DNA of 32,598 nucleotides from Truepera sp. (GTDB lineage Bacteria; Deinococcota; Deinococci; Deinococcales; Trueperaceae): assembly GCA_018333895.1 (NCBI GenBank), contig JAGXSJ010000047.1, positions 1 through 32,598 on the forward strand. The letters are read 5' to 3'. The stretch's first letter is position 1. Each line of letters begins with the position of its first letter. Below the pieces are notes generated by a model that did no database searches, was not told the origin of the DNA, and worked only from the letters and a program-made list of their open reading frames with translations. This document shows positions 6,918-15,088 of this stretch, piece by piece. The position numbers were made by a program, and so were the translations under genes.

Positions 6918-8467
6918 TGGAGCTATTTGAACCTTTTCGTAACGAGCCTTATTCGGACTTCACCCAAGAGGGACCGCAGCAGGCCTACCGCCAAGCACTG
7001 GCTGAGGTGCGCAATCAACTGGGGCGCGATTATCCGCTCATCATCGGGAACAAACCGCTGGAGACGGGGCAGTGGATCGTCTCTTCTAACCCCTGCGCCA
7101 AGGATGAGGTGATCGGCCGTGCCGCCAAAGCGCAAGCCGCGCAGATTGAGCCGGTGATGGCGGCGGCCTACCAGGGCTACCATGAGTGGTCGGGCTGGAG
7201 CATGGCCGAGCGGGCCCGCACGCTGGTCAAGCTGGCGGCTATCATGCGGCGGCGCAAGCTCGAGCTAGCGGCCTGGATGACCTTGGAAGCGGGTAAGAAC
7301 TACGCTGAAGCCGAAGCCGACACCGCTGAAGCCATCGACTTCGTTGAGTACTACGCCCGCCAGTCGTTGCGCTTAGCCGAGCCCCTCCCTACTTACCCCT
7401 ATCCCGGCGAAGAGAACACCTCGTTCTTGATCTCCATCGGCGTCGGCGTGGTTATCCCGCCCTGGAACTTCCCGCTGGCCATCCTCACCGGCATGACTAT
7501 CGGCCCGGTAGCGGTCGGCAACGCTGTCATCGTCAAGCCGGCTTCAGATACCCCCGTTATCGCCGCCAAGTTCATGGAGTGCGTGCTGGAGGCTGGCTTC
7601 CCGCCCGGTGTGATCAACTACTTCCCCGGCGGCGGGAGCGATATCGGCGACGCGCTGGTCGACCACCCCAGGACGCGCTTTATCAACTTTACCGGCTCGC
7701 TGGCGGTCGGCCTGCGCATTAACGAGCGCGCCGCCAAGGTGCAGAGTGGCCAGACCTGGCTCAAAAAGGTCTATCTGGAGCTAGGCGGCAAGGACGCCCT
7801 CATCGTAGACGAGAGTGCCGATCTGGACCTAGCCGCGGCGGCGGCGGCAGCCAGCGGCTACGGCTACCAGGGTCAGAAGTGCTCAGCTATGAGCCGCCTG
7901 ATCGTAGTCGATAAAGTCTACGACGCCCTGCTGAAAAAGTTCTTAGCTAGAGTCGGCGCGCTTAAGCTCGGCCCGGCAGAGGGGAACTATCCGGTCAACG
8001 CAGTAATCAGCGCTAAGGCCCAGGAGAGCATTCTCGGCTACATCGCCAAGGGCAAGGAGCAGGCGCGCCTGGTCTTAGGCGGCAAGACCGCACGGCCTGA
8101 CGGCCACTACCTCGAGCCGACCGTGTTCGCCGACGTTCCTGAAGACGCCGCCATCGCCTGCGAGGAGATCTTTGGCCCGGTGGTCGCCGTCATGCGCGCC
8201 AAAGACTTTAGCGATGCCTTGCGTATCGCTAACGACTCACCCTATGGCCTCACCGGCGGAGTAATCAGCCGCCAGCGCGAACACATCGAGCGGGCCCGCC
8301 GCGAGTTCATGGCCGGTAACCTCTACGTCAATCGCAAGATCACCGGGGCACTGGTAGGGGTGCAGCCCTTTGGCGGCTTTAAGCTCTCAGGCTCTAACGC
8401 CAAGGCCGGCGGGCCGGACTACCTGCGGCTGTTTATGGAGATGAAGACCGTCACCGAGCGGTTTTAG
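6917..8467 (+). CDS. rocA: L-glutamate gamma-semialdehyde (1-pyrroline-5-carboxylate) dehydrogenase
   Basis: NAD+-dependent aldehyde dehydrogenase that completes proline catabolism by converting glutamate semialdehyde to glutamate. From the ATG at 6917 it has 516 residues, the same length as the Thermus thermophilus enzyme, and the catalytic residues fall at the same numbers: the general base E288 in LELGGKDA and the nucleophile C322 in GQKCSA. Other signatures are VVIPPWNFPLAI (about 178-190), the dinucleotide-binding FTGSLAVG (258-265) and EEIFGPVVAV near the C-terminus. An in-frame TTG one codon earlier is not needed, since TGATG couples it to the preceding small gene. Its end faces the carotenoid cluster across a 30-bp gap. 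Confidence 0.95.
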   Translation: MELFEPFRNEPYSDFTQEGPQQAYRQALAEVRNQLGRDYPLIIGNKPLETGQWIVSSNPCAKDEVIGRAAKAQAAQIEPVMAAAYQGYHEWSGWSMAERARTLVKLAAIMRRRKLELAAWMTLEAGKNYAEAEADTAEAIDFVEYYARQSLRLAEPLPTYPYPGEENTSFLISIGVGVVIPPWNFPLAILTGMTIGPVAVGNAVIVKPASDTPVIAAKFMECVLEAGFPPGVINYFPGGGSDIGDALVDHPRTRFINFTGSLAVGLRINERAAKVQSGQTWLKKVYLELGGKDALIVDESADLDLAAAAAAASGYGYQGQKCSAMSRLIVVDKVYDALLKKFLARVGALKLGPAEGNYPVNAVISAKAQESILGYIAKGKEQARLVLGGKTARPDGHYLEPTVFADVPEDAAIACEEIFGPVVAVMRAKDFSDALRIANDSPYGLTGGVISRQREHIERARREFMAGNLYVNRKITGALVGVQPFGGFKLSGSNAKAGGPDYLRLFMEMKTVTERF

Positions 8468-8497
8468 CGCAAGTTGAAAAGTTCTGGGCTGTCGAGG

Positions 8498-9940
8498 CTA
8501 AAGCTCGGCATAGACACCTGTACCTGATAGCCGACGGAGTACAAGCTGCGCTGCCTGCTTGCCCGACAATAGCGCCAGCGGAATGCCGCCACCAGGGTGG
8601 ACAGTGCCTCCAGCCAGCGCCAGGTTGCGTAGGCCCGACAGGGTCTGCCTGGGTCGCAGCGTAGTTATGAGGCTGTGCGGAGCGCTGCCGTAGATACTGC
8701 CGCGATATCCGAGCCTAGCCAGGTCTTGGGGGGTGCGGTAGATGCGAAAACAGTGGCGCTCACGCACATCCAGGCCGCGCTGAGCCAGCACCCGCTCGAG
8801 GTGTTCAGCATAGGCCAAACCAGTAGCAGACCAGTCATCACCCGGTCTCAGGGCCGGGGCATTAGCCATCACAAACCAGTTCTCGCAGCCTGCCGGAGCC
8901 TGCTCGGGATCGCTTTTGCAGCTCAGCGACAGGTAGAGGGTGGGGTCCTGGGGCGGCTGGCCGCGTGCGATAGCGGCAAACTCGGCGGGGTAGTCGGCAG
9001 TGAAGCTGATGGTGTGGTGCGCTAGCTGTGGGGTCTCCCCTGCTACCCCAAGGAGGAGCACGAACCCCGACAGCGACGGCTCGCGGCTAGCCAGCGGGGT
9101 GGCTCGGCCTAGCAGCTCGTGGGTGCGAACGATGTCAAGTGCCGAGATCACCGCCTCGGCACGATAGCTGCCTTGGTCAGTTACCACCTCGCTGACACGG
9201 TCCCACTGGACCACCAGACGCTCCACCGTCACGCCGGTACGAATCATGACCCCCAAGCGCCGGGCCAGCGCCTCGAGCGCTCGCACCACCCCTTTGACGC
9301 CGCCCTGGGGGTAGTAGACACCTAGCCCTAGCTCAACCCAGGCCACATTGTGGAGGATGGCCGGAGCGCGATAGGGGTTGGCACCGAGGTAGGTAGCAAA
9401 GCGCAAGAAGAACTGGCTCAGCTCGGGGCCGGGGTTAAAGCGAGCCAGGAGCTGCGGCAGGGTACGGGTTGGGTGGGCCTTGAGGCCGTACCGGAGAGCG
9501 TAGCAAAGTAGCGCCAGCGGCCCTGGCGCAGCTCCTAACACAAAAGTCGGCGCGGCGTCTTCATAGAGGCGGCGGGCCTCTTCAAGTAGGTCGCGGTAGG
9601 CCTTAGCGTCACGTTCGGCTAGCTGAGCGGTGGTTTTACCGACATCGCGATAAACATCCCACACAAAGCCGGAGGGGAACAGGTAGCGGCACAGCGGCGC
9701 AAGCGGGGTAAGGCTAACGGGCAGATCCTCTCCCGCCGCCATGAAGATGTCGCTCAGTACCTGCGGAAGTGTGAACACGCTAGGACCAGTATCGAAGCAG
9801 AAACCGTCCTGTACAACCTCCCCAGCCTTGCCGCCGATCTGTGGGAGCTGCTCGATAAGCGTGACTTCTACCCCCGCTAGCGCCAGCTGGATGGCCGCCG
9901 AAAGACCCGCAAAACCGCCTCCCAGCACCAGCGCGGTCAT
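8498..9940 (-). CDS. CrtI/CrtD-family carotenoid desaturase, CrtD-like
   Basis: FAD-dependent carotenoid desaturase of 480 residues, probably membrane-associated. The N-terminal dinucleotide fold reads VLGGGFAGLSAAIQLALAG, followed by the E...GGKAG motif and FDTGPSVFTLP. The C-terminal flavin signature is NLALAGGTVHPGGGIPLALLSG. The middle segment NPYRAPAILHNVAWVELGLGVYYPQGG resembles C-3',4'-desaturases (CrtD) more than phytoene desaturases as I know them, but the two are hard to separate by eye. The start at 9940 is chosen because the flavin fold begins there and ATGA overlaps the glycosyltransferase stop; a 59-residue upstream extension in the same frame lies inside that gene and is out-of-frame coding shadow. 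It is the last gene of the carotenoid cluster. If it is CrtD, phytoene desaturase must lie elsewhere. Confidence 0.87.
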   Translation of the reverse strand: MTALVLGGGFAGLSAAIQLALAGVEVTLIEQLPQIGGKAGEVVQDGFCFDTGPSVFTLPQVLSDIFMAAGEDLPVSLTPLAPLCRYLFPSGFVWDVYRDVGKTTAQLAERDAKAYRDLLEEARRLYEDAAPTFVLGAAPGPLALLCYALRYGLKAHPTRTLPQLLARFNPGPELSQFFLRFATYLGANPYRAPAILHNVAWVELGLGVYYPQGGVKGVVRALEALARRLGVMIRTGVTVERLVVQWDRVSEVVTDQGSYRAEAVISALDIVRTHELLGRATPLASREPSLSGFVLLLGVAGETPQLAHHTISFTADYPAEFAAIARGQPPQDPTLYLSLSCKSDPEQAPAGCENWFVMANAPALRPGDDWSATGLAYAEHLERVLAQRGLDVRERHCFRIYRTPQDLARLGYRGSIYGSAPHSLITTLRPRQTLSGLRNLALAGGTVHPGGGIPLALLSGKQAAQLVLRRLSGTGVYAEL

Positions 9941-11034
9941 GTTCCTCCCCTGTATGCCCGTCCCTTCCAGATGTAGCCGCTGCCCTGCCTCAAGGCGCGG
10001 ACGACGATGCGCCACAGCGGCCAGGCCAGCAGCGGCTGTAACAGCGCCTCCCACGGCTCGCGCTGGGTCTTGAGGGCCACTAAAGCACGCTGCGACAGGC
10101 CCAGGGCAGCAACCCACAACCAGGTGGGGTCTAGCAAAGCGAGTGGCCAGGCCGCGGTATAGGCCAGGGTATTGAGCCCGGTGGAGAGAAGTAGCAACAG
10201 GCGGCTGCTGCCATGCGCCGCCAGGATGTTCTTGCTGAACCCCGCGATCACTTCGGCATCGCTGCGGTACATGCGGGCGCTGATTAGTTGCCCGCCGATG
10301 GCCAGCGCCACCTTAAGCCCTAGCGCTTTAGCCCGCTGACCCATCCGCACATCCTCAAGCACCTGTGACTTAACCGCCGTGTGTCCACCTACACGCTGAT
10401 AAGCTGGGCTTGTCCAGAGCATGAGCTGACCGTTGCCTGCTGAAAACCCTCCAATGGGAAGGTACTTGACCCCCAGGTACGGCAGCCAGCTCAAGAGAAT
10501 CAGGTCGATGACCGGCACCGCCAGACGCTCGGCCAACGTACCGGTGAGCTGGCGCGGCCAGACGCTGACGAAGTCGGCACGCTCACGGGCCTGGAAAGCC
10601 AGCAGTGCCTGCAAGGCGCCAGGCTCCCAGAGGACATCTGCATCGGTGAAAATTAAGACCTGGCCACTGGCGGCTTGGGCCAGCTGCTGACAGGCCCAGT
10701 TCTTGCCGCTCCAACCGCTCGGCAGGGCTTGGCCCCGAAGCAGCTTCAACCGCGACTCAGTCTTAGCCAGTTCAGCTATCAGCTCGGCGGTACCATCGGT
10801 CGAATAGTCATCGAGCACCACCACTTCATGAGCTGGCTGAGCCAGCAGCCGTGGCAGCGTTGCGGGCAGGTTGTGCACCTCATTGCGGGCCGGAACAAGT
10901 ATCGATACCTTCGGCAAGTTCGGGGGTAACGCCCCGGATGCTAAACGGAGCACCGGGAAGGCCAGCAGATTACTAAGCAAGGTCAAGAGCTGCACAGCCA
11001 AAAAGCCGAGCGCCAGCCCCATCAGCGCGTCCAT
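9937..11034 (-). CDS. Family 2 glycosyltransferase, probable carotenoid glycosyltransferase (CruC-like)
   Basis: Membrane-attached GT2 glycosyltransferase of 365 residues. An N-terminal anchor helix (about 5-25) is followed by the GT-A core: VSILVPARNE (43-52), VVVLDDYSTDGT (71-82), the metal-binding DAD at 131-133, and further on GGFSAGNGQLML and LEDVRMGQRAKALG. Two or three hydrophobic helices at the C-terminus (about 275-345) complete it. In green sulfur bacteria, CruC glycosylates and CruD acylates hydroxylated carotenoids. The adjacency here to an acyltransferase, the CruF hydratase and the carotenoid desaturases points to the same job: adding a sugar to the 1'-hydroxyl made by CruF. The ATG at 11034 has GGAG six bases upstream and overlaps the acyltransferase by 13 bp; an ATG at 11022 is the alternative. 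Substrate assignment rests on context. Confidence 0.85.
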   Translation of the reverse strand: MDALMGLALGFLAVQLLTLLSNLLAFPVLRLASGALPPNLPKVSILVPARNEVHNLPATLPRLLAQPAHEVVVLDDYSTDGTAELIAELAKTESRLKLLRGQALPSGWSGKNWACQQLAQAASGQVLIFTDADVLWEPGALQALLAFQARERADFVSVWPRQLTGTLAERLAVPVIDLILLSWLPYLGVKYLPIGGFSAGNGQLMLWTSPAYQRVGGHTAVKSQVLEDVRMGQRAKALGLKVALAIGGQLISARMYRSDAEVIAGFSKNILAAHGSSRLLLLLSTGLNTLAYTAAWPLALLDPTWLWVAALGLSQRALVALKTQREPWEALLQPLLAWPLWRIVVRALRQGSGYIWKGRAYRGGT

Positions 11035-11729
11035 AGCCGCTCCACCCAGGCCATCTTGTTATGCGTGCTCCGCGCTCCGCCAAGCAACCTGTCACAGCCT
11101 GGCGGCGGCTGTTCGGGATCTCCCTTAAGCCGCGCTTCCAGATCGGCTAGGAGCGTGTTTAGGGTTTCGCTTAACCTTAGCGTTGACGCTTCGCGGTCCC
11201 CAGCCAACAACAACGGCTCGCCTAAGCGCAACAACGCTTCGGGGTGCTCGGCGCCGCGCATCAGCACACGGATGGCGAGCGGCACGATAGGGGCTTTAGC
11301 GCGTTCGGCCAGGAAGACTGCGCCAGGCTGGAGATTCTCGACCCACCCGGCGGGTCTGAGCGCCGCTTCGGGAAAGATCAGCACCACCTCGCCACCAACC
11401 AACCGACGCAGTGCCAGGCGAACTTCGGTATGAGCGATAGCGCCCAAGTGCCGGAAAAAGCGGAAGCGTTTAAGCTGCTCTCGGTCCATCATCACCGTCA
11501 GCTTGCGCCCCAAACATTGCAGCAAGAGCCAGACTAGATAGCCGTCCCACCAGCTATGGTGATTGGCCACTAGCACTACCCCTCCCGGAGGGAGCTGAGC
11601 GGGCTGTGCTAGGTAGACGGCGTGGAGCTTAGTGGCCAGCGAGCGGCGGATCAGCCACGGTAGCGTCCTAGCGATAGCGGCTTCTACTTCACGCGCCAGC
11701 AGGGTGCGCAGATGCTTGGCATAGCTCAT
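11022..11729 (-). CDS. PlsC-like acyltransferase, probable carotenoid glycoside acyltransferase (CruD-like)
   Basis: Membrane-associated acyltransferase of the lysophosphatidate acyltransferase (PlsC) superfamily, 235 residues. The catalytic HX4D motif is visible as NHHSWWDG (H57, D62). The second block FFRHLGAIA, the substrate-binding block IFPEAALRP and the fourth block APIVPLAIRV follow in the expected order. General PlsC enzymes make phosphatidate, but this gene sits in a carotenoid operon between the CruF hydratase and a GT2 glycosyltransferase. It is coupled to both (ATGA with the hydratase, a 13-bp overlap with the glycosyltransferase). A role in adding a fatty acyl chain to the sugar of a glycosylated carotenoid, as in thermozeaxanthin-type pigments, is therefore the best inference. 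A phospholipid role cannot be excluded. Confidence 0.83.
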   Translation of the reverse strand: MSYAKHLRTLLAREVEAAIARTLPWLIRRSLATKLHAVYLAQPAQLPPGGVVLVANHHSWWDGYLVWLLLQCLGRKLTVMMDREQLKRFRFFRHLGAIAHTEVRLALRRLVGGEVVLIFPEAALRPAGWVENLQPGAVFLAERAKAPIVPLAIRVLMRGAEHPEALLRLGEPLLLAGDREASTLRLSETLNTLLADLEARLKGDPEQPPPGCDRLLGGARSTHNKMAWVERLWTR

Positions 11730-12487
11730 GAGGCACGGCCCAGCCTCTTAGCTCGCCACTGGCCTAGCAGCGGCAGCAAAAACAGGCCCATTGCCAGCAG
11801 CGTAACCACGGCTGCTCCGACCAATCCGAAAAATACCAGCCCCAGGGTCATGAAAAACGCCTGTGCCAGGTAGACCAGTTGCAACTCGGGTGCGGCGTCG
11901 CGCTTAAGGCGCGGCTCGAGCCTCATCAGCAGCGCCGAGAGCAGCCAGCCCGAGAGGTACCAGCCCAGAAAGTTGCTCAGGGGGACGCCATAGTACCATC
12001 CACCGGCCTCAAAGACCCAGAAGCCCTTGGCCACCATCAAGGGGTCGAGGCCCAAGTCCCAGGCTACCAAGGCCAGCGGTGCCAACCACAGGCGATGGGC
12101 GGCACCGACAACCGACAGGGCTACCATGGTCAGGGCCCACCAACCGAGCGGCACCAACAGCGGCACCCCGAATAGGCTCGGGCCGGGCGCAGTGTACTGG
12201 AAGGCGCCAAACGGTAGGCCAGTGGTAAACCCCACCCACTCGATCGTTACGCCAAAGGTCAGGGCGGCAGCAAATAGCCCGAGCACCCGTAGACCGTAGC
12301 GCTCGAGCGCATAGCCCAAAACCCCGAGTGCCAACAGGCTGGTGCTGAGGTAGGCCAGCAGCGGAAACTGCTCCGGGATGAGCGGAGCCGGGACCATGCT
12401 AACAGCCCATAACACCAGCACCCCACGCCACCAGGGGCGGAGCAGCAAGGTGGGCGATCTAAGCGACTCAAAGAAGAAAGGTGTCAC
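11726..12487 (-). CDS. cruF: Carotenoid 1',2'-hydratase, CruF family
   Basis: Polytopic membrane protein of 253 residues with about seven hydrophobic helices, matching the CruF carotenoid hydratase family, which adds water across the C-1',2' double bond of a psi end group. The most characteristic part runs from the fourth to the fifth helix: WDLGLDPLMVAKGFWVF, then GGWYYGVPLSNFLGWYLSG. The earlier segments IEWVGFTTGLPFGAFQYT and PLLVPLGWW also fit. In Deinococcus radiodurans a homologue near crtO acts in deinoxanthin synthesis, and the same neighbourhood is found here: crtO ends one base before the GTG start at 12487. The stop overlaps the acyltransferase start (ATGA). The hydroxyl introduced by this enzyme is the likely acceptor for the glycosyltransferase downstream. 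Confidence 0.88.
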   Translation of the reverse strand: MTPFFFESLRSPTLLLRPWWRGVLVLWAVSMVPAPLIPEQFPLLAYLSTSLLALGVLGYALERYGLRVLGLFAAALTFGVTIEWVGFTTGLPFGAFQYTAPGPSLFGVPLLVPLGWWALTMVALSVVGAAHRLWLAPLALVAWDLGLDPLMVAKGFWVFEAGGWYYGVPLSNFLGWYLSGWLLSALLMRLEPRLKRDAAPELQLVYLAQAFFMTLGLVFFGLVGAAVVTLLAMGLFLLPLLGQWRAKRLGRAS

Positions 12488-12488
12488 G

Positions 12489-14024
12489 CTAAGCCCGTTT
12501 TCCTAGCGCCTTTAGCACCACCCGCGCCGCGTTGCGGCCCGAGGCGCCCATAATGCCGCCACCCGGATGGGTGCTGGCACCGGTGAGGTAGAGCCCTTTA
12601 AGGTGGGTCTTATATTCTGCCGCCCCTAAAAAGGGGCGCAGTGCAAACATCTGATCGAGACTCATCTCCAGGTGCATCACATTGCCGCGATAGAGGCCAA
12701 GCTCGCGCTCGAGCCATAAGGGGTGCTGAAAGAGCGAGCCGACGATCTTCTCCTTAGTGCCGGGGGCATAGGCCTCAAAAGCCTCGAGGATTGAGGCCTC
12801 GACCGTCGGAGCGATATCATCCCAGGACTTAGCGCCTGCTAGCTCATAAGGAAAGTACTGCGCCCACAGCCAGAGCACCTCGCCGCCAGGCGGGGCCAGC
12901 GTGTCATCGACCGCACTAAAACTCATCGCCACAATCGCCGGGTCACGGCTCGGTTCACCCCGGAGGTAGTCGCCATAGGCGGCATTAATCTGGGCCCGGT
13001 CGCGGCAGATCAACTGCAAGGCGCGCCGCGCCTCATCGCCGGGATGGGCAGCGTAACGGATCTTGTCGCTTAAGGCCAGGCGGATGATAGCCCCAAAGCC
13101 GTTGCCAACTCGCATATTGACCGCACCGGGCGGGCGCTCTTCGGGTGCCAGTAGCTTGGTAAACGTCTCCACGGCATGGCTGCCAGCTAGCACCGCCTTG
13201 GCGGTGTAGGTCTGTCCGGCCACAACCACACCGGTAGCGCGATTAGCCTCGACCAGAATGCGCTCGACCGGCGCGCTAGTAAAGACCTTGCCGCTGTGGG
13301 CTGTAATATGCTTGGCCAGGGCCTGGGTGAGTTGCCCTGAGCCGCCGCGTGGCCGCGCCATGCCACCCTGATGGTAGAGCGGGTGCCAGAGCAAGAACGG
13401 AGCGCTGAGCGGCTCGCTAGGCGGCGGTCCGGACTGCGCCGCCATCCAGACTAGCGGCGCCTTGACCTTCTCCTCCTTAAAGTAGTGGTCCACCACCTCG
13501 CCGTAAGGCTTTAGTATCATTGGCAGGGCGCGTTGCCAGTCCTTGCGAAAGGCCTGGCCAAAGACCAGCTTTCGCCCCAGATTGAGCGGGCTGGGGCTAG
13601 TTAAAAATAGTTCCTTAACCGCGTTGGCAAAGGGCCGCCAGTAATTAAGGAAGCGCCGGTAGGCCTCGCCCTCGCCAGGGAACTTGGTTTCTAGCGCCTG
13701 AGCGGTCTGCTCCTCACTGCGGTAGATGAACACCGCATCGCCGTCGGGGTAGGGTGCAAAAAAGAGCGGATCGATATCGATATACTCCAGGCCGAACCGT
13801 GCCAGCCCTAACTCCTCGACGATCGGTGTCAGGCGGATCAGGATATGGGCGCTGCCACCTAGATCGAAGCGGTAGCCAGGCACCAACTCCTTAGTGGAGA
13901 CCGCCCCGCCAACCATGTCGCGGCGCTCAAAGACCGCCACCTTATGGCCTGCCTGGGCCAGGTAGGCGCTACTGATCAGGGCGTTATGCCCGGCGCCGAT
14001 GGTGATCACGTCGTAGTCCGGCAT
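12489..14024 (-). CDS. crtO: CrtO-type carotenoid 4-ketolase
   Basis: FAD-dependent ketolase of the CrtO family, structurally a relative of CrtI, that introduces the 4-keto group on a beta ring. From the ATG at 14024 it has 511 residues, as in Deinococcus CrtO. Landmarks are the flavin fold [20 protein letters not shown] (4-23), [54 protein letters not shown] and the C-terminal [21 protein letters not shown]. The DQM-LRP and GAGHN motifs separate CrtO from ordinary phytoene desaturases. An open extension back to 14063 overlaps crtB and lacks homology. The gene lies 10 bp after crtB without a clear Shine-Dalgarno sequence, so it is probably translated from the crtB transcript. A beta ring implies a lycopene cyclase encoded elsewhere. 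Confidence 0.88.
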   Translation of the reverse strand: MPDYDVITIGAGHNALISSAYLAQAGHKVAVFERRDMVGGAVSTKELVPGYRFDLGGSAHILIRLTPIVEELGLARFGLEYIDIDPLFFAPYPDGDAVFIYRSEEQTAQALETKFPGEGEAYRRFLNYWRPFANAVKELFLTSPSPLNLGRKLVFGQAFRKDWQRALPMILKPYGEVVDHYFKEEKVKAPLVWMAAQSGPPPSEPLSAPFLLWHPLYHQGGMARPRGGSGQLTQALAKHITAHSGKVFTSAPVERILVEANRATGVVVAGQTYTAKAVLAGSHAVETFTKLLAPEERPPGAVNMRVGNGFGAIIRLALSDKIRYAAHPGDEARRALQLICRDRAQINAAYGDYLRGEPSRDPAIVAMSFSAVDDTLAPPGGEVLWLWAQYFPYELAGAKSWDDIAPTVEASILEAFEAYAPGTKEKIVGSLFQHPLWLERELGLYRGNVMHLEMSLDQMFALRPFLGAAEYKTHLKGLYLTGASTHPGGGIMGASGRNAARVVLKALGKRA

Positions 14025-14034
14025 ACCGAATAGC

Positions 14035-14919
14035 TTACGCCAGGCTTTGGCTGAGCACGCCAAAGATGGCTCGTGGGATCAGGGCTAGGCGCTCGAGCGG
14101 CCTTAAGTGCGCACGGCGGGTCAGGTTGTCGTAACCGTTCTGCCGCAGTTTATGCAGAATCTCCTCGTAGTTCAAAGCTGCTAACGCCACTGCGCTAGCG
14201 GCCGGCCCGCGCAACTTGGGGATGCCGCGCCAACCCTGCCGGTAGAGCTGACGGCAGAGCTCCGCTAGCTCTTCCAGGAGTGCGCGGTAGCTATCGGTCA
14301 CGCGGCCTTCGCGCAGCATCTCGACAGTTACGCCGTGCCGCTCTAAGAGTGTCTTAGGCAAGTAGCAGCGGCCCCGTGCCAGATCCTCACCGACATCGCG
14401 CAAGATGTTGGTCAGCTGCATGGCTTGCCCCAAGGCTAAGGCGTCTTGCAGCGTCGCCTCGCCGCCGCGATAGCCGGCGATCGGCGCCACCATCAAGCCC
14501 ACCACCCCGGCTACCCGGCGGCAGTAGAGCAGCAACGCATCGAGCTCTTCAAACGGTTGCGGGTCAAGGTCGGAGCGAAAACCCAGATAAAGCTCGGCAA
14601 AGGCCTCTTTAGGCACATCATAACGCTTAAGCACCCAAGCCAGGGCCAGCTCGAGCGGCTCATCCGGGCAGTGCTCGCCGGCATAGACACGCTCAACCCC
14701 CCGCCACCAGCGCGCTAACCGCTCTCGCCCCGCGGTCGCCGACGCAGCCTCATCCACGGCGTCATCACCGCTGCGGCAGACGGCATAGACCACACGCACC
14801 GCCTGGCGCTGCCGGTTCGGAAACAGGCGTGAGCCAAGGTAAAAGGTGCTGGAGTGCCGCCGGGTCAGCTCATCGCAATAGCGCAGAGCTTGCTTAAGCG
14901 CAATGTCGCTGCCTCGCAC
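14035..14919 (-). CDS. crtB: Phytoene synthase
   Basis: Condenses two geranylgeranyl diphosphates to phytoene, the first committed step of C40 carotenoid synthesis. It has 294 residues from a GTG start; an in-frame stop upstream rules out a longer form. Both Mg2+-binding aspartate motifs are present: DDAVD (52-56) in [13 protein letters not shown], and D175-D179 in [20 protein letters not shown], the phytoene/squalene synthase signature. The N-terminal [12 protein letters not shown] (23-34) and C-terminal [25 protein letters not shown] also fit the family. It is the first gene of the carotenoid cluster. No Shine-Dalgarno sequence is visible; TAAACT seven bases before the GTG suggests a leaderless transcript. 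Confidence 0.95.
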   Translation of the reverse strand: MRGSDIALKQALRYCDELTRRHSSTFYLGSRLFPNRQRQAVRVVYAVCRSGDDAVDEAASATAGRERLARWWRGVERVYAGEHCPDEPLELALAWVLKRYDVPKEAFAELYLGFRSDLDPQPFEELDALLLYCRRVAGVVGLMVAPIAGYRGGEATLQDALALGQAMQLTNILRDVGEDLARGRCYLPKTLLERHGVTVEMLREGRVTDSYRALLEELAELCRQLYRQGWRGIPKLRGPAASAVALAALNYEEILHKLRQNGYDNLTRRAHLRPLERLALIPRAIFGVLSQSLA

Positions 14920-14921
14920 AG

Positions 14922-14935
14922 CCGTAAGTTTACGG
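14922..14935 (-). promoter_or_regulatory. crtB promoter with overlapping dyad (putative operator)
   Basis: CCGTAA-GT-TTACGG at 14922-14935 is an inverted repeat with 6-bp arms immediately before the crtB GTG. Read on the minus strand it contains TAAACT (14927-14932), seven bases from the GTG, with TTGCTT 15 bases further upstream as a weak -35. A protein bound to the dyad would block this promoter, so the site could control the whole carotenoid operon. Inferred from geometry. Confidence 0.45.
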
Positions 14936-15009
14936 GAGGCTGCTCACAAGCAAAATTAACGCTCGCCACAATCGAAAGCTGTTAGCTAGTGGCTGCTGGG
15001 GCAATTATC

Positions 15010-15088
15010 AGGAAGTGGGAAGTGGGATGCAGGAAGTGGGATGTAGGAAGTAGCAAAACCCCTACTCCCCACCACCCACTACCCGCTA
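15010..15088. repeat. Degenerate GGAAGTGGGA tandem repeat and imperfect inverted repeat
   Basis: Four degenerate purine-rich units of the type AGGAAGTGGGATG run from 15010 to 15053. After a short CAAAA linker comes a pyrimidine-rich arm (about 15059-15088) that is largely their reverse complement; about 15 of 19 bases match between 15035-15053 and the opposite arm. The right arm runs into the ispG stop codon (15086-15088). On transcripts from either strand this would fold into a long imperfect hairpin, and as DNA it has strong purine/pyrimidine strand asymmetry. It lies between ispG and crtB and could act as a terminator or mRNA-stability element, but there is no classical T-run. Confidence 0.65.

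Noticed and set aside
9941-10117. 59-residue N-terminal extension of the CrtD-like desaturase frame
   Set aside because: It lies wholly inside the glycosyltransferase gene, has no homology to desaturases, and the flavin-binding fold begins at the ATG at 9940 in an ATGA overlap.
15010-15088. The purine-rich repeat as a CRISPR array
   Set aside because: Units are 9-14 bases, degenerate and contiguous, without spacers or cas genes.
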